The position numbers and the translations under genes are program-made. Source: Saxidomus purpurata (taxonomy: Eukaryota; Mollusca; Bivalvia; Venerida; Veneridae). Taken from it: DNA of 64,000 bases. Shown one piece after another: positions 31,676-43,166 of the stretch (position 1 is its first letter; the number at the start of each line of letters is the position of its first letter). The stretch spans positions 29,069,315 through 29,133,314 of the forward strand of contig JAFMSR010000009.1 of NCBI GenBank assembly GCA_022818135.1, written 5' to 3'. The notes beneath the pieces were generated by a model, which was not told where the DNA came from, made no database searches, and saw only the letters and a list, made by a program, of their open reading frames with translations.

Positions 31676-33714
31676 TCACTCTTCCTTGCAGTGTGGACAG
31701 AAGAACTTGTCTCCTCTTCTGACCACTCTCACTTCTGTGCAAAAGCACAAGTGAGTCCAGTGCAGACAGGGCCTGCCATTTATAACTCCATCACACTGAG
31801 CCCATTTGGTGAAAATGAGGGATGTTGCACCGGACACTTCCTTGGAGGTAAATAACTTACAGACGCCGTCTTCCTCATTAACATTTTCATCATCTGAAGA
31901 ATCAGAACTGCTGAGTGCCAGATTTATGTGTGAAGGGCCAGGTTGCGCTTTCTTACTTGTTTTTTGAGCTTTTGTTGAAGGTTTCACTGTTGCTGTTTTT
32001 TTACTAGAGTCACCTAACCATTTGGCAGGTTTTGTTACAGATTTTTCATTTTCATATGTAGTTCAGTTTTCAAACACAGAGCTATCATTGACTTCTTTGC
32101 CAGCTACAATTTTGCTTACATTCCTTCTGTTTTTTTTTTACTGAAGCAGATTTTGTTTTGTTCATTTTCAGTTCATTTTCCTTACCTGCAAATATAGCAT
32201 AACCATTTGGCACATCTGAACAAATGCCACCTTCAACAGTTGCATCACAATCATTGTCATTGTGGTAAAGTTCAGCAGGAATAAAGTGCTGTGTTGGAAT
32301 AGCATCTCTGTCAAGTGGATATATTCCAGCACGCTTGAATCCAGACTGCAGATTTTCAGATTTTAATGCTTGAACATAAACCTTGCAAGCCACTGAACAA
32401 ATGTTGTATCTTGTTATGGCTGCAGCTGTTTCACGCATTAATTTATGACATGCATTATTGTATATGTGCTGAAATGGGCCATAACATGCTAAATCCAGAG
32501 GCTGTAGTAGATGACTGGTATGTGCAGGGAGCACAAACAGAAGAATATTGTTGTCTTTAGCCCAGTCAACTAGCCCAACTGATATATGAGAGCGGTGACC
32601 ATCTAAAATCAGAAGAACCTTCTCATCAGACCGACCTGGAATGTACTTCATGAAGTGATTTTCCATAAAGTCTTTGAAAATTGCAGAATTAGACCAACCA
32701 GTGTCACTCATTGATGCTGCTGTCCCTGGACTACAACCTTCTAGTAACTCTGGCATCAGTCTCAATCCAGGGAAGACAAAATAAGGTGGCAAAGCATACC
32801 CACTGGCACTACCGCATCCAAGAAGTGTAACAGTTTTACCTTTACCTGAAGTGACTGCTGGGGGGTAATGGTCTGCCCTTGCAATTACATTAGGGGGTTT
32901 GTGATTACAAGTGATGCCTTTCTCATCAACATTAAAAATGAAGTGAGGTTTGTCTAGGAGATTGTGCTTCTTTGAGCAATCTTCTAAGTTGTCAAAATAG
33001 TCCATGACAATAGATTCTTTGGTCATTTTGGCACGGACATTCTCCAAAGATCTTGGATTGAACTTTTTCATCTACTCCTAAAACCCTCTAGCCAGTGAAA
33101 TGACAATGTTTGGGACTTATCCCTTTTACCAAGAGAAACTGCATAGTCACTTGCAATGTCAATTCATTCTTGACAAGTGTCTCCAAAACCATAATCTGCC
33201 ATGGTCTGAAAATGTTTCACTAAATAGGCTTCCTCAAGCTGACTAAACAAAGGTTCAGAGCCATTACAAAGTTATCTGGGTTAATTTTACCCAATACCCT
33301 GTCCCTTAAAGTGTTTTCTGGCACACCATACATCTTTGACGCCCTCAGAACAGACAGACCTTCTTCCCGAACACATTTGTAGGCATTAATCAATGCTGTT
33401 GGTGAATATAGCCTATACTTCTTCCCAACTGGCTGTGGGATTGTCTTAAAATAGAATTTTTTTTTTAGCTCATTTAATTAAAATAGGGAGACTGAAAATT
33501 TAACAATAAAAATATGCTTGACCTAATTCATGATAGGTGGCGCTCATTTCCAAATATGGTAGTCTACTACTAATGCAGACGAAGGAAAATATTTCAGGAT
33601 TACGATTTTTTTATGTAAAATGGATTTTTAAATGGAGGACATTTTAGGATTAAGAAAATAAGGTAATTTTACAAAGACAATAGTTTGTTTGACTCTTACC
33701 TGTTTAAACCGCAT
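31676..33714 (-). pseudogene. Tigger/pogo-like DDE transposase gene, intron-containing, disabled
   Basis: Exon 1 is five codons (ATG at 33712-33714, to 33700) with donor GTAAGA; exon 2 starts at 33444 after a TTTTAAG acceptor, in phase. Exon 2 reads an HTH region (LRASKMYGVPENTLRDRV), then the catalytic core of DDE_1 type in the ORF 33071-32085: Asp in FIFNVDEKGI, Asp in LLILDGHRSHIS, Asp in HLLQPLDLACYGPFQ. A C-terminal Cys/His-rich part (QCDGV...CLHWTHLCFCTEV...FFCPHCKEE, 31987-31676) resembles the PHD-like tail of some invertebrate Tigger proteins. Lesions: a frame change near 33265, an in-frame TGA at 33164-33166, a one-base loss at 33071 (a TGG became the false ATG), a slip in an A9 run near 32135, and a further TGA near 32060. 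No active product is expected. Confidence 0.88.
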
Positions 33715-34907
33715 GATATTTGTCAATGTTTACAATGTCACGGTAGAGTAAGCAGTAGTAAAAACATTCCCACGATCGCCGTGCGTAGAGGCAGATCTTG
33801 TGTGGAATCTCGTGAAAACAAACATGTCCGCGAATTATTGATAGCCGCGAATTGAAGGGAGTTGACGATACTCTTGTCTGGTGATATGTAATAGTGTAAA
33901 TTTAAAGAATTTGTTTTTATGGGTTTTTTAATGAATTATATATCAATAATGGCATTGCTAGTTATTTTCAGAATTGCAATGCTAAGACTTAAAATCTTAA
34001 TACTATGTTAGTCTGTTAAATTATTGTTATGAAAATATCATTATCAATTTCTATAAAAATGTAAATGCAAGGAATCAGTTTTTTCCTGTTGGCTTGGATT
34101 TATTTGGTATTTGTAAATTGTTTGATAAAACATCTGCTGATATAACAGATTAGAAAATATTTATAATCCTTGACAAAAATGCCTTGTAATCAGGTTGGCT
34201 TCTGGTCAGTCTGGAGTAATTGAGTTCATTGTTTTGGTAAGAAGTGTCAGCTGACATTAAAAGCTTTTAGGAATTTTTGAGAATGGGTTTAGATAAAGAA
34301 TTTCATTGGTTAATTTTATATTTTAGGGTACAACCCATTACTCTTGGATTGGCTATTGTTTGTTAAGTAACTTTTACAAAATGTTTTGATATTTTAAGTT
34401 TGAAAAAAAGAAGAATTTTAGACTTGGAGGTGAAAGGATCTAAATGATGTTTAAGTGGCATAACTAGCCACAGTGGCATAATATAAGACTTAAGTTAATT
34501 AGTCAGCCACATAGAAACACTTAAACTTTCACATACAAAATTATTACAATAGAAATATTACAGAACTTTTTATATACAGTTGGATTTTAAATAACTCCCT
34601 GCAGTTGGACCTGTTGTTATTGTTGAAAATTATTTAACTTGGAGTGAATAAACATCAGAAAACTGGAAGTGTTTTTCGCTCTTCAATAAGTGTTTAAGCC
34701 CAAACAACTGGGCTGACCCTCTGTCATTGGGGTACATTAGTGTCACACCGGATGACACCACAGGGACTCTACCAGAGCTAAACATAATTCCCCCATTTGC
34801 GAAAATAAGCGAGTGAGTACCCTGTGGAAGCGGGAGCGCTGCGACCCCCTAAGATAACTGACGAGGTGGGTCGACTGTGCCTTAACGCACCCCCGAACCC
34901 CCTATGA
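33715..34907. other. Non-coding remainder of the 3.6 kb insertion
   Basis: 33820-33860 carries two AATTCGCGG-like words that resemble, in inverted orientation, CAATTGCGGATGATTCGCGA at 31290; these may be worn ends of the Tigger-like element. 34680-34905 is GC-richer than its surroundings with no ORF of note. Confidence 0.4.
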
Positions 34908-35250
34908 CAGATGTAGGTCATGATGGTAAACAAGTATGGTTAGTTTCAAAGCAATACCTCTAATGGTTTTGAAATAAAGTGAGGTGGTACGAAAAACTTA
35001 ACCAAGCTCAATACACTTTCTAAGTCCAAAAAGGGCCATAATTCTGTCAAAAACCTTGACAGAGTTATGTACTCTTGTCTGTAGATGGAGGTTATGATGG
35101 TAAACAAGTATGGTAAGTTTGAAAGCCATACCTCTAATACTTTTGAAATAAAGCGGGGTGGTACGAAAAACTTAACCAAGGTGTGACACCAACGTCGAAG
35201 CCGGGGCGAGTAGGATAGCTCCCCTTTTCTTCGAAAAGTCGAGCTAAAAA
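34908..35250 (+). mobile_element. Tandem-core element, same family as 30665, 3' part
   Basis: Two units (GGTCATGATGGTAAACAAGTATGG and relatives, CTTGACAGAGTTATGTACTC) lead into ACGTCGAAGCCGGGGCGAG and a hairpin ending CTTCGAAAAGTCGAGCTAAAAA. AAAAGTCGAG is the exact complement of CTCGACTTTT beside the 5' hairpin at 30690, which supports that both pieces belong to one element. Confidence 0.7.
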
Positions 35251-35811
35251 GGAATTGTTACACTCAAACACAACTGACATGTTGACACAACTGACTGGTG
35301 ATTGAGCAAGTGGTTGTCACCATTTACAGCTAATTCTGTTTATGATCATGTACCTGTACTGAACAGTTTGCCTTTCTGTCCATTGAAGTTTCATAAATCT
35401 ACCTTGTTTCCTTCAGTTTTTGTTAAAACAGTCTCTTGTTTATTTTTTGGAATCGATTCTTGGAACATTGTTCTAACCAACAGGTACTCCCTGCCGCAGT
35501 TACTTCCCTTTTAGATACCTTCGTATGTGTAAGGGGAAGTAACTACAACCGGGAGTTTAATTCGATTAAATCATGTGAACTATTTAATACGAAAACTGAA
35601 ATCAAATTATTTTTAATGTAAACATTTCACTCAGACTTTCTTTTGTAAAATTCTGAAATTCCATGCTTTTTGTGAATTTTAAGGCCTGCAATTGTGAAGA
35701 AAATAAAATATTTCCAATGAACATCAGCCTCTGCTAAACAAGGGAAAAGCCCTGCCGTAAAAGTTTATTTTTGGAGTTAGCTGGATCGGCGGTAATTTTA
35801 TCTACAGTAGG
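35251..35811. other. Non-coding stretch with a 45 bp hairpin at 35499-35543
   Basis: GTTACTTCCCTTTTAGATAC pairs with GTATGTGTAAGGGGAAGTAA across a CTTC turn. Arms of this AAGGGGAAGTAAC kind are typical of very short foldback elements. The overlapping ORFs at 35302-35621 show no family features. Confidence 0.55.
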
Positions 35812-36484
35812 GCTCATAATTTGAACAATCTTGGTAGATTGGTAGAGGTACACTAGCCAATGTTACATGCCAAATATCTAAGCTCTAGGCCTTGTGGTTT
35901 CAGAGAAGAAGATTTTTAAAGTTTTTCCTATATATATTCCTATGCAAAACTAAGTGACCACCCCCGCGGGGTCAATTTTGACCCAGGGGTCATAATTTGA
36001 ACAATCTTGGTAGAGGTCCACTAGACAATGCTACATGCCAAATATCTTAGCTCTAGGCCTTGTGGTTTCAGAGAAGAAGATCTTTAAAGTTTTTCCTAAA
36101 TATGCCTATGCAAGTGCCCACCCGCGCGGGGTCAATTTTGACCCGGGGGTCATAATTTGAACAAATCTTGGTAGAGGTCCACTAGACAATGCTACATGCC
36201 AAATATCTAAGCTCTAGGCCTTGTGGTTTCAGAGAAGATTTTTAAAGTTTTTCCTAGTTGTTGCCATAGCAACCAGAGTTCTGCATGGAATGGAATTCTT
36301 TGAACAACTTTGATAGAGCTTCATGCAAGGAACATCCCTGCAAAGTCTCATCAACATTGGCATAGTGGTTTCAGAGGAGATGTCGTTTGAAGGAAATGGT
36401 GGACAGACGGACGGACGACGTACGATGGACGCCGGACGGAATGCGATCCTAATAGCTCACTAGCTTTGTGCCAGGTGAGCTAAA
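35812..36484 (+). mobile_element. ACAAGAGGGCC-family element, 5' truncated
   Basis: Three ~165 bp units, the unique TTGCCATAGCAACCAGAGTT segment, GACGGACGACG tract and a 3' hairpin ending GCCAGGTGAGCTAA. The 5' hairpin is missing. Confidence 0.8.
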
Positions 36485-36512
36485 AATAAAAAACTGCTAG
36501 CCTTAAAAAATA

Positions 36513-36828
36513 ACAAGAGCTGTCCCTCACAAGTGACGAATGCCCCCGAAAGAGGTGTTTCAGTCTGTGTCCTCTCCATGTGCTCAACAATTGTGCCATG
36601 TAATTTTAAAATCCTTCCATGCATGACAGAGTTACCATGCATACAGTATTCCATTACTTTCAAACTCTAAGTGTGACCTTGACCTTTGAGGTAGGGATGT
36701 GGGTCTTGCATGCAACACGTCAGCTTGATGTGCTGAACATTTGTGCCCAGTTATTTTAAAATCAATCAATGCATGACAAAGTAATAGTCCGGACACGAAT
36801 GTGTGCATATATATACTCAACAGGTTAA
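36513..36828 (+). mobile_element. ACAAGAGCTGTCCCTC-family element, 3' truncated
   Basis: The 5' end ACAAGAGCTGTCCCTCACAA then GAATGCCCCCGAAAG, and nearly two units with GTGTGACCTTGACCTTTGAG. It stops about 36825; 36829-36956 is AT-rich spacer before the next element. Confidence 0.75.
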
Positions 36829-36956
36829 GAAACCCAAAAGTGGCAAAATATTTATTCTATCATTGTTACCGTGTCTCAAATTTATTAAAATTTCATACAC
36901 AACAAAAACAATATAAAATTGAATTATTGTAAAAGTTTCAATAATTCAACGCAAAA

Positions 36957-38274
36957 AACTAGAGCTATCACTAAATGTGATTAATACCCCCAAAAGGATT
37001 GCTTTATAAACTGAAGAAGTTCGTAGTAACATAATACCTTGCAAACAAACTAAAAGAGAATTGTTCTTAGCGTTCCTCTCATTGTGCTTGACCATTGTAT
37101 GAAGTTGTATTGAATTCCAACTTGTAGTTTTTCGAAAAATGCTCCAAGACAGGGAAAAGTAACAAAGGGCAAAACCCTGTAATTAGTCAAGATGGAGTTA
37201 TGGTTACTGTGCACTGCACTCCCTCTCACTGTGCTTGACCATTGTATGAAGTTGTATTGAATTCCAACCAGAAGTTTTCAAGTTATGCTCCGGACAAGGA
37301 AAAGTAACAAAGGGTAATAACTCTGTAATGAGTCAAGATGGGGTTATGGTTCCTGTGCACTGCACTTCCTCTAAATGTACTTGACCATTGTATGAGGTTG
37401 TACTGAATTCCAACTAGTAGTTTTCAAGTTATGCTTCGGACAAGGAAAAGTAACAAAGGGCAATAACTCGGTAAATACTCAAGATAGAGTTATAGTTCTT
37501 GTACACTGCACTTCCTCTGAGTGTGCTTGATCATTGTATGAAGTTGTATTGAATTCCAACTAGTAGTTTTCAAGTTATGCTCCGGACAAGGAAAAGTAAC
37601 AAAGGGCAAAACTCTGTAATAGTCAAGATGGAGTTATAGTTCTTGTGCCTGCACTTCCTCTCAATGTGCTTGACCATTATATGAAGTTGTATTGAATTCC
37701 AACCAGTAGTTTTCAAGTTATGTCGGACAAGGAAAACTAACAAAGGGCAATAACTCAGTAAATACTCAAGATAGAGTTATAGTTCTTGTACCTGCCTTCC
37801 TCTGAGTGTGCTTGATCTTGTATGAAGTTGTATTGAATCCAACCAGTAGTTTTCAAGTTATGTCCGGACAAGGAAAAGTAACAAAGGGCAATAACTCTGT
37901 AATTAGTCAAGATGGAGTTATAGTTCTTGTGCCGCACTTCCTCTCAATGTGCTTGACCATTGTATGAAGTTGTATTGAATTCCAACCAGTAGTTTTCAAG
38001 TTATGTTCCGGACAAGGAAAAGTAACAAAGGGCAATAACTCTGTAATTAGTCAAGATGGGTTATAGTTCTTGTGCACGCACTTCCTCTCAATGTGCTTGA
38101 CCATTGTAGAAGTTGTACTGAATTCCAACTAGTAGTTTTCAAGTTATGCTCGGAAAGGAAAATGCAGACCGCCCGACCGACCGACCGACCGACCGACCGA
38201 CCGACCGACCACCGACCACCAACCACCGGGTGACTCCTATATACCCCCCTAAACTTCGTTTTGGGGGTATAATG
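36957..38274 (+). mobile_element. Full-length ACTAGAGCTATCAC-family element
   Basis: The 5' AACTAGAGCTATCACTAAAT and TTAATACCCCCAAAA, about eight ~145 bp units (AACAAAGGG at 37161, 37306, 37452, 37598), a (GACC)n run at 38166-38215, and a 3' hairpin TATACCCCCCTAAAC / GTTTTGGGGGTATA ending at AATGA. TACCCCCAAAA and TTTTGGGGGTA make the subterminal inverted pair. The last ~55 bases match 44517-44573 exactly. Confidence 0.88.
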
Positions 38275-38289
38275 ACCTAAATAGAAATA

Positions 38290-39186
38290 ACAAGAGCTGT
38301 CCCTCACAAGTGACGAATGCCCCCGAAAGAGGTGCCTCACAGTCTGTGTCCTCTCCATGTGCTCAATAAATGTGCTATGTAATTTTAAAATCCTTCCATG
38401 CATGACAGAGTAATCATGCATACAGTATTCCATTACTTTAACGCTAAGTGTGACCTTGACCTTTGAGGTAGGGACTTGGGTCTTGCACGCGACACATCTG
38501 CTTGATGTGCTAGACATTTGTGCCAAGTTATTTTAAAATCCTTCAATGCATGACAAAGTTACAGTCCGGACACGAATGTGTGCATATATGCATATATAGA
38601 GGAATCCATTACCTTCAAACTCTAAGTGTGACCTTGACCTTTGAGGTAGGGACATGGGTCTTGCACGCCACACGTCGTCTTGATGTGCTAGACATTTGTG
38701 CCAAATTATTTTAAAATCCTTCAATGCATGACAAAGTTACAGTCCGGACACGAATGTGTGCATATATAGAGGAATCCATTACCTTCAAACTCTAAGTATG
38801 ACCTTGACCTTTGAGCTAGGGACGTGGGTTTTGCACGCGACACGTCGTCTTGATGTGCTAGACATGTATGACAAAGTTACAGTCCGTACACGAATGTGTG
38901 CATATATAGAGGATTCCACAATCTTCATACTCCAAGTGTGACCTTCACCTTTGAGGTAGGGATGTGGGTCTTGCACGCGACACGTCGTCTTGATGTGCTA
39001 GACATGTGTGCCAAGTTATTTTAAAATCCTTCGATGCATGACAGAGTTACAGTCCGGACACGAATTTGTAAGTGGGGACGCACAGACGGACCGACAGACA
39101 GACAGACAGACGGACGGACGGACGGACGGACGGACGGACGGACAGACGGTGCGATTTTAATATGCCACCCTTCGGGTGCATAAAAA
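38290..39186 (+). mobile_element. Full-length ACAAGAGCTGTCCCTC-family element
   Basis: The 5' ACAAGAGCTGTCCCTCACAA and ATGCCCCCGAAAG. Four units follow, each with GTGTGACCTTGACCTTTGAG and GATGTGCTAGACATTTGTGC. Then comes (GACA/GACG)n at about 39085-39147 and a hairpin TATGCCACCCTTCGGGTGCATA. ATGCCCCCGAAAG near the 5' end is complementary to the CTTCGGGTGCAT arm. Confidence 0.88.
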
Positions 39187-39231
39187 CAATAGCGTCATTC
39201 AAATACAAAATGTGCAACAGGGGAAATCATT

Positions 39232-39647
39232 GCTTTTCTAAACCTGTTAAGTGTAGAGAATTCCATTACCTTCAAACTCTAAGTGTGACCTTGACCTTTG
39301 AGGTAGGGACGTGGGTCTTGCATGCGACACATCGTCTTGATGTGCTGAACATTTGCGCCAAGTTATTTTAAAATGAAACTATGCATGACAAAGTTACAGA
39401 CCGGACAAGAATGTGTGCATTTATAGAGGAATCTATTACCTTCAAACTCTAAGTGTGACCTTGACCTTTGAGGTAGGGACGTGGGTCTTCCACGCGACAC
39501 ATTGTCTTCATGTGCTGAACTTTTGTGCCAAGTTATTTTAAATTTCTTCAATGCATGACAAAGTAACAGCCCAGACACAAAACAATGTAAGGCCGACAGC
39601 ACAGACAGTGCGGTTTTAATATGCCACCCTTTGGGGGCATAAAAACC
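39232..39647 (+). mobile_element. ACAAGAGCTGTCCCTC-family element, 5' truncated
   Basis: Two units with GTGTGACCTTGACCTTTGAG, a short GACAGC/ACAGACAG tract and a 3' hairpin ATGCCACCCTTTGGGGGCAT. The TTTGGGGGCAT arm here pairs better with the family's 5' ATGCCCCCGAAAG than that of the preceding copy. Confidence 0.8.
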
Positions 39648-41085
39648 ATTCAACTTCTTTCTATTCATAAACCTGAATAAATACCTGAATATTGAGCGAC
39701 AATTTTCGAGTCACTTCAAAAGCGCCGCTATTTTTGTTTGCAATGCTGAACAATTAAGATTGGAGCAGTAATAATGTCTTGGTCCCCAAAAAAAACAGCG
39801 GTTATATATTTGCAAACAATCAATTTACTTCTTTCCAGTCTTGCTAGTAAATGTTCGTATTGTTTAAACAATTTTATTTTAAAAGGAGCAGAATGTCACT
39901 TCTCAGCAAACACGTCTCAAATTAAAGCATCATTTAATCCAATTAACATGATTAAAAGATTTGGCGTCAAAAATTATCAGGAATTATCGGGTGCTACGAC
40001 TGCTTACCTGTGCTTTAATGAACTAATGGAACACTTCGCAATTTAATTGGCTGAAATCCAAAAGGTTTTATCAGCGCTAAGCTGTGTATTGCCGTGATTC
40101 TTGACAAGTGTTTCCCTAAATTTTATCGTCCTATTTAAAAAAGGGAAGTTGGAAATTTTAACCTGAATAAAGTTTAGGGTTGGAGGGTTAATTAACAAGA
40201 GGGTCGGTCGGGAGACCAGAAATGAATTACTATTTCTGTTTTAGGCCATTACCCAAACTGAAATTACTTTTGGTAACTACTTCCGGTTTGAAATAAACAT
40301 CAGCACAGGTAAATTTCTATATGAAGACTTTGGAAAATTTACTTTTTATGAGTAAACATACTGATTTTGTGTTTTGTACAATGTGTGCACGGCTGATTTA
40401 ACTGAAGTTATAAAATTCTGACACACTAGCTAATAATACTACATTTTAAGTGCTGTATCACTGCAAGTTCATTTACAAATCTGCGAGAATTGCAAATCAG
40501 TTTTCATTTACTTGATATTGACCTAGAGATGTCACGATAATCGAATAATTGATCGGAAAACTTTCATAATAGATTAATCGATTATGAGCTTGAATAATCG
40601 ATTATCACTTCTTTTTTCAATGAATTATATATTGAAATTGAAATGAAGACCTATTGCAGGGCTTTTATCTGTCCTGGCCGTCACTTTTCGACTCCTGTCA
40701 TTATCTGAAGTATGACTTTGATTATGACTCAACAAAAGTACATGTTAACAGTCACAGAATCATTAAAAATATATGTAGCACATGTACGGCACCAAGTTCT
40801 AGATCATTATTGTCTGAGTTTTTGCAAGAACAATTAGGCTAATGTCATCTTTCTTGTAACCATTTGTATGGGCCGCCAAGATTTCAATTATTTTCCGACT
40901 GATGATTGATTTTGATAGTTCTGTTCAATTTGATGATCAATTATGAAATTTCTCCGATTGTCCAACACTACAATGATCTTCATCTTTTTTGTTCACATTG
41001 TAATGTCTTGAATTGAGCAGTGAAGTCTTTCTGCGTTGAGCATTTCAAAGCTCACTTAGTAGTTGAACAGAAGTTCACAAAATAA
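39648..41085. other. Non-coding stretch
   Basis: A 90-codon ORF at 39774-40046 shows no known motif. 40540-40610 holds several ATAATCGATTAT-like palindromic words. A 55 bp ACAAGAAGACGTGGC-family 5' fragment follows at 41086-41140. 41150-41590 is unassigned, with a GC-rich patch about 41158-41186. Confidence 0.4.
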
Positions 41086-41594
41086 ACAAGAAGACGTGGC
41101 AAAGCAGGTTTAAACAGCGCCTTTAAAAATTGTAGAATTCAGGCCTCGACACTAATGGGGCCCCGGGATCCCGAGGACCCCAGATTTTATTGAGGGACAC
41201 TAATTCTGTCAGCTGGGTGTTCCTCCTGGATCCCTATTTTTTATGAACGAAAATTAACAATTTTCATAACTCCAAATGTTCGCCTAACCACGAGCTTTGA
41301 CCAGCGGGAATTTTCTATTATGCATCACCAGTCTCGACAATATCGCCACGTCAATCAAAAAATGACCATTGTCTATTGGATAACAAACGACAGTTGGTGG
41401 AGGGTCGTAACAAGTCTTGGTCGTTTTACTGTCAGTCAAAAATCGATTGTTGTCTGTTGGTTAATATACGAAAAAGGGCAGAGCTAATTGTTCACTACCT
41501 GTCAAACAGCGCTTTGCGGTATCTGTCGTTATCAAAGGTAAAACAATGATAAAGCTGAAAACGACAGACCCGGTGAATTTCTATGGTGTTTGTA

Positions 41595-41760
41595 AGTTGA
41601 ATATTCAAGATACTAAGTTGAATATTCAAGATACTAAGTTGAAAATTCAAGATACTAAGTTGAAAATCAGAAAGTTGAATATTCAAAATAGTATCTTGAA
41701 TTTTCAACTTAGTATTTCGGATTTTCAACTTAGTATCTCGAACTTTCAACTTACTAAGTA
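41595..41760. repeat. Palindromic short-unit array, about 165 bp
   Basis: About four 21 bp units of AAGTTGAATATTCAAGATACT type are followed by the same units in inverse orientation (AGTATCTCGAACTTTCAACT). The two halves meet about 41687. The unit is itself partly self-complementary. Both strands are open for about 70 codons, giving KLNIQDT and QLSILNI repeats, which is an artefact of the unit. Confidence 0.85.
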
Positions 41761-41789
41761 ACAATGACCTTGAAAAATTATTTTTTTAA

Positions 41790-42590
41790 TCTATTTTTTT
41801 GACAGTGACCTTAACATGCACATGATTCGTCTTGATGTGCTGAACATTTGTGCAAAGTTATTTTAAAATCAATCAATACATTACAAAAAGTTATAGTCCG
41901 GACACGAATGTGTGCATATATACAGGATTCTATCACTTTCTAACTCTTAGTGTTACCTTGACCTTTCCGGTATGGACATGCTGTCTTGCACGTGACACGT
42001 CTTGATGTGCTGAACATTTCTGCCAAGTTATTTTAAAATCCTTCAATGGATGAAAGTCCGGACATGAATGTGTGCATATATACAGGATTCAATTCCTTTA
42101 AAATCTTAAGTGTGACCTTGACCTTTGAGGTAGGGACATGGGTATTGCATGTGACACATTGTCTTGATGTGCTGAACATTTGTGCCAATTTATATTAAAA
42201 TCCCTCAATGCATGACAAAGCTACAGCCCGGACACAAAAAATGTAAGGACGAACGCACGGACAGACAGATGGAATGTGCGATTTTAATAACCTTCGGGAG
42301 CATTAAAATCTATTTTTAGTAATAGTGACCTTGACCCTAGTGACCCCTTATGCAATCCCAAGCTTCCTCTCCGCGCAAGCTACCTTCACACCAAGTTTCA
42401 TTACAATTGGTCACTCATAACTCAAGTTAATGAGCGGAAACCATTTTTCTATTTTTAGTAACAGTGCCCTTGACCTTGATTCTAGTGACCCTTAATGCAA
42501 TCCTAAACTTCTTCTCTACGCAAGCCACCTACACACCGAGTTTCACTGCAATTGGTCACTCCCAACTAGAAAACTTAAAACAAGCGGTAA
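41790..42590 (+). mobile_element. ACAAGAGCTGTCCCTC-family 3' part joined to GTGACCTTGACC-type units
   Basis: 41790-42305: three units (TTGATGTGCTGAACATTTGT), a GGACAGACAGA tract and a worn hairpin ending CTTCGGGAGCATTAAAA. 42306-42590: two ~140 bp units with AAGCTACCTTCACACCAAGT, like those at 29340-29980. Confidence 0.7.
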
Positions 42591-42599
42591 TTACATGTA

Positions 42600-43166
42600 T
42601 CTGCAACCACGCTAATTTTCAATTAACTTCTCTCCAAACACACAACTAATTGTTGCTCGAATATGAAGACAAGAAAGTAGGTCAATGATGACTACCCAAA
42701 GGTCAGCTGAGAAACATGTACACACATTACTGTAGCTTCAAAAATAAGGTGTTTTTATTATCTGATCAAGTTACCCATTTTTTAACTTGACCTAGATCTC
42801 ACAAAGACAAACATTCTGACCAATGTTCTTCATAATTGGGTACAAAATACAGCCTCTATTTTTCATAATTGGGTACAAAATACAGCCTCTATATCAACAC
42901 AAGGTCTTTTCTATTTGACTTGTAACCTAGTTTTTGATCCCAACATGATTCAGTTTCTAACTTGACTTAGGATTCATCAAGACAAAATATTCTGACCCAC
43001 ATTCATGACGATTGGGTACAAAATGCTGTCCCTTTTTCATGCACAAGGTTTTCTAATATTTGACCTGGTGACCTAGTTTTTAACAGTGAAAACTGCAGTT
43101 TCTATTGCTTGCACAACTTAATTGTTGACGACACAAGCCGGACTACTGATGACAAACACAGGCAAG
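42600..43166. other. Sequence downstream of the peptide gene
   Basis: It contains worn tandem units (TTGGGTACAAAATACAGCCT twice; GTGACCTAGTTTTTAAC) and a minus-strand AATAAA (42754-42759) about 410 bp after the stop of the peptide precursor, a possible poly(A) signal. Confidence 0.45.

Noticed and set aside
31285..33860. Terminal inverted repeats of the Tigger-like element (CAATTGCGGATGATTCGCGA against the complement of 33828-33857)
   Set aside because: Only partial similarity with unequal spacing, and no clean TA flanks; too weak to set element borders.
39774..40046. 90-codon ORF on the plus strand
   Set aside because: No signal, domain or splice context was seen; AT-rich composition and length are compatible with chance.
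41495..41764. Two overlapping ORFs with KLNIQDT or QLSILNI repeats, as in a repeat protein
   Set aside because: Both strands are open only because a 21 bp unit lacks stops; the palindromic array explains them fully.
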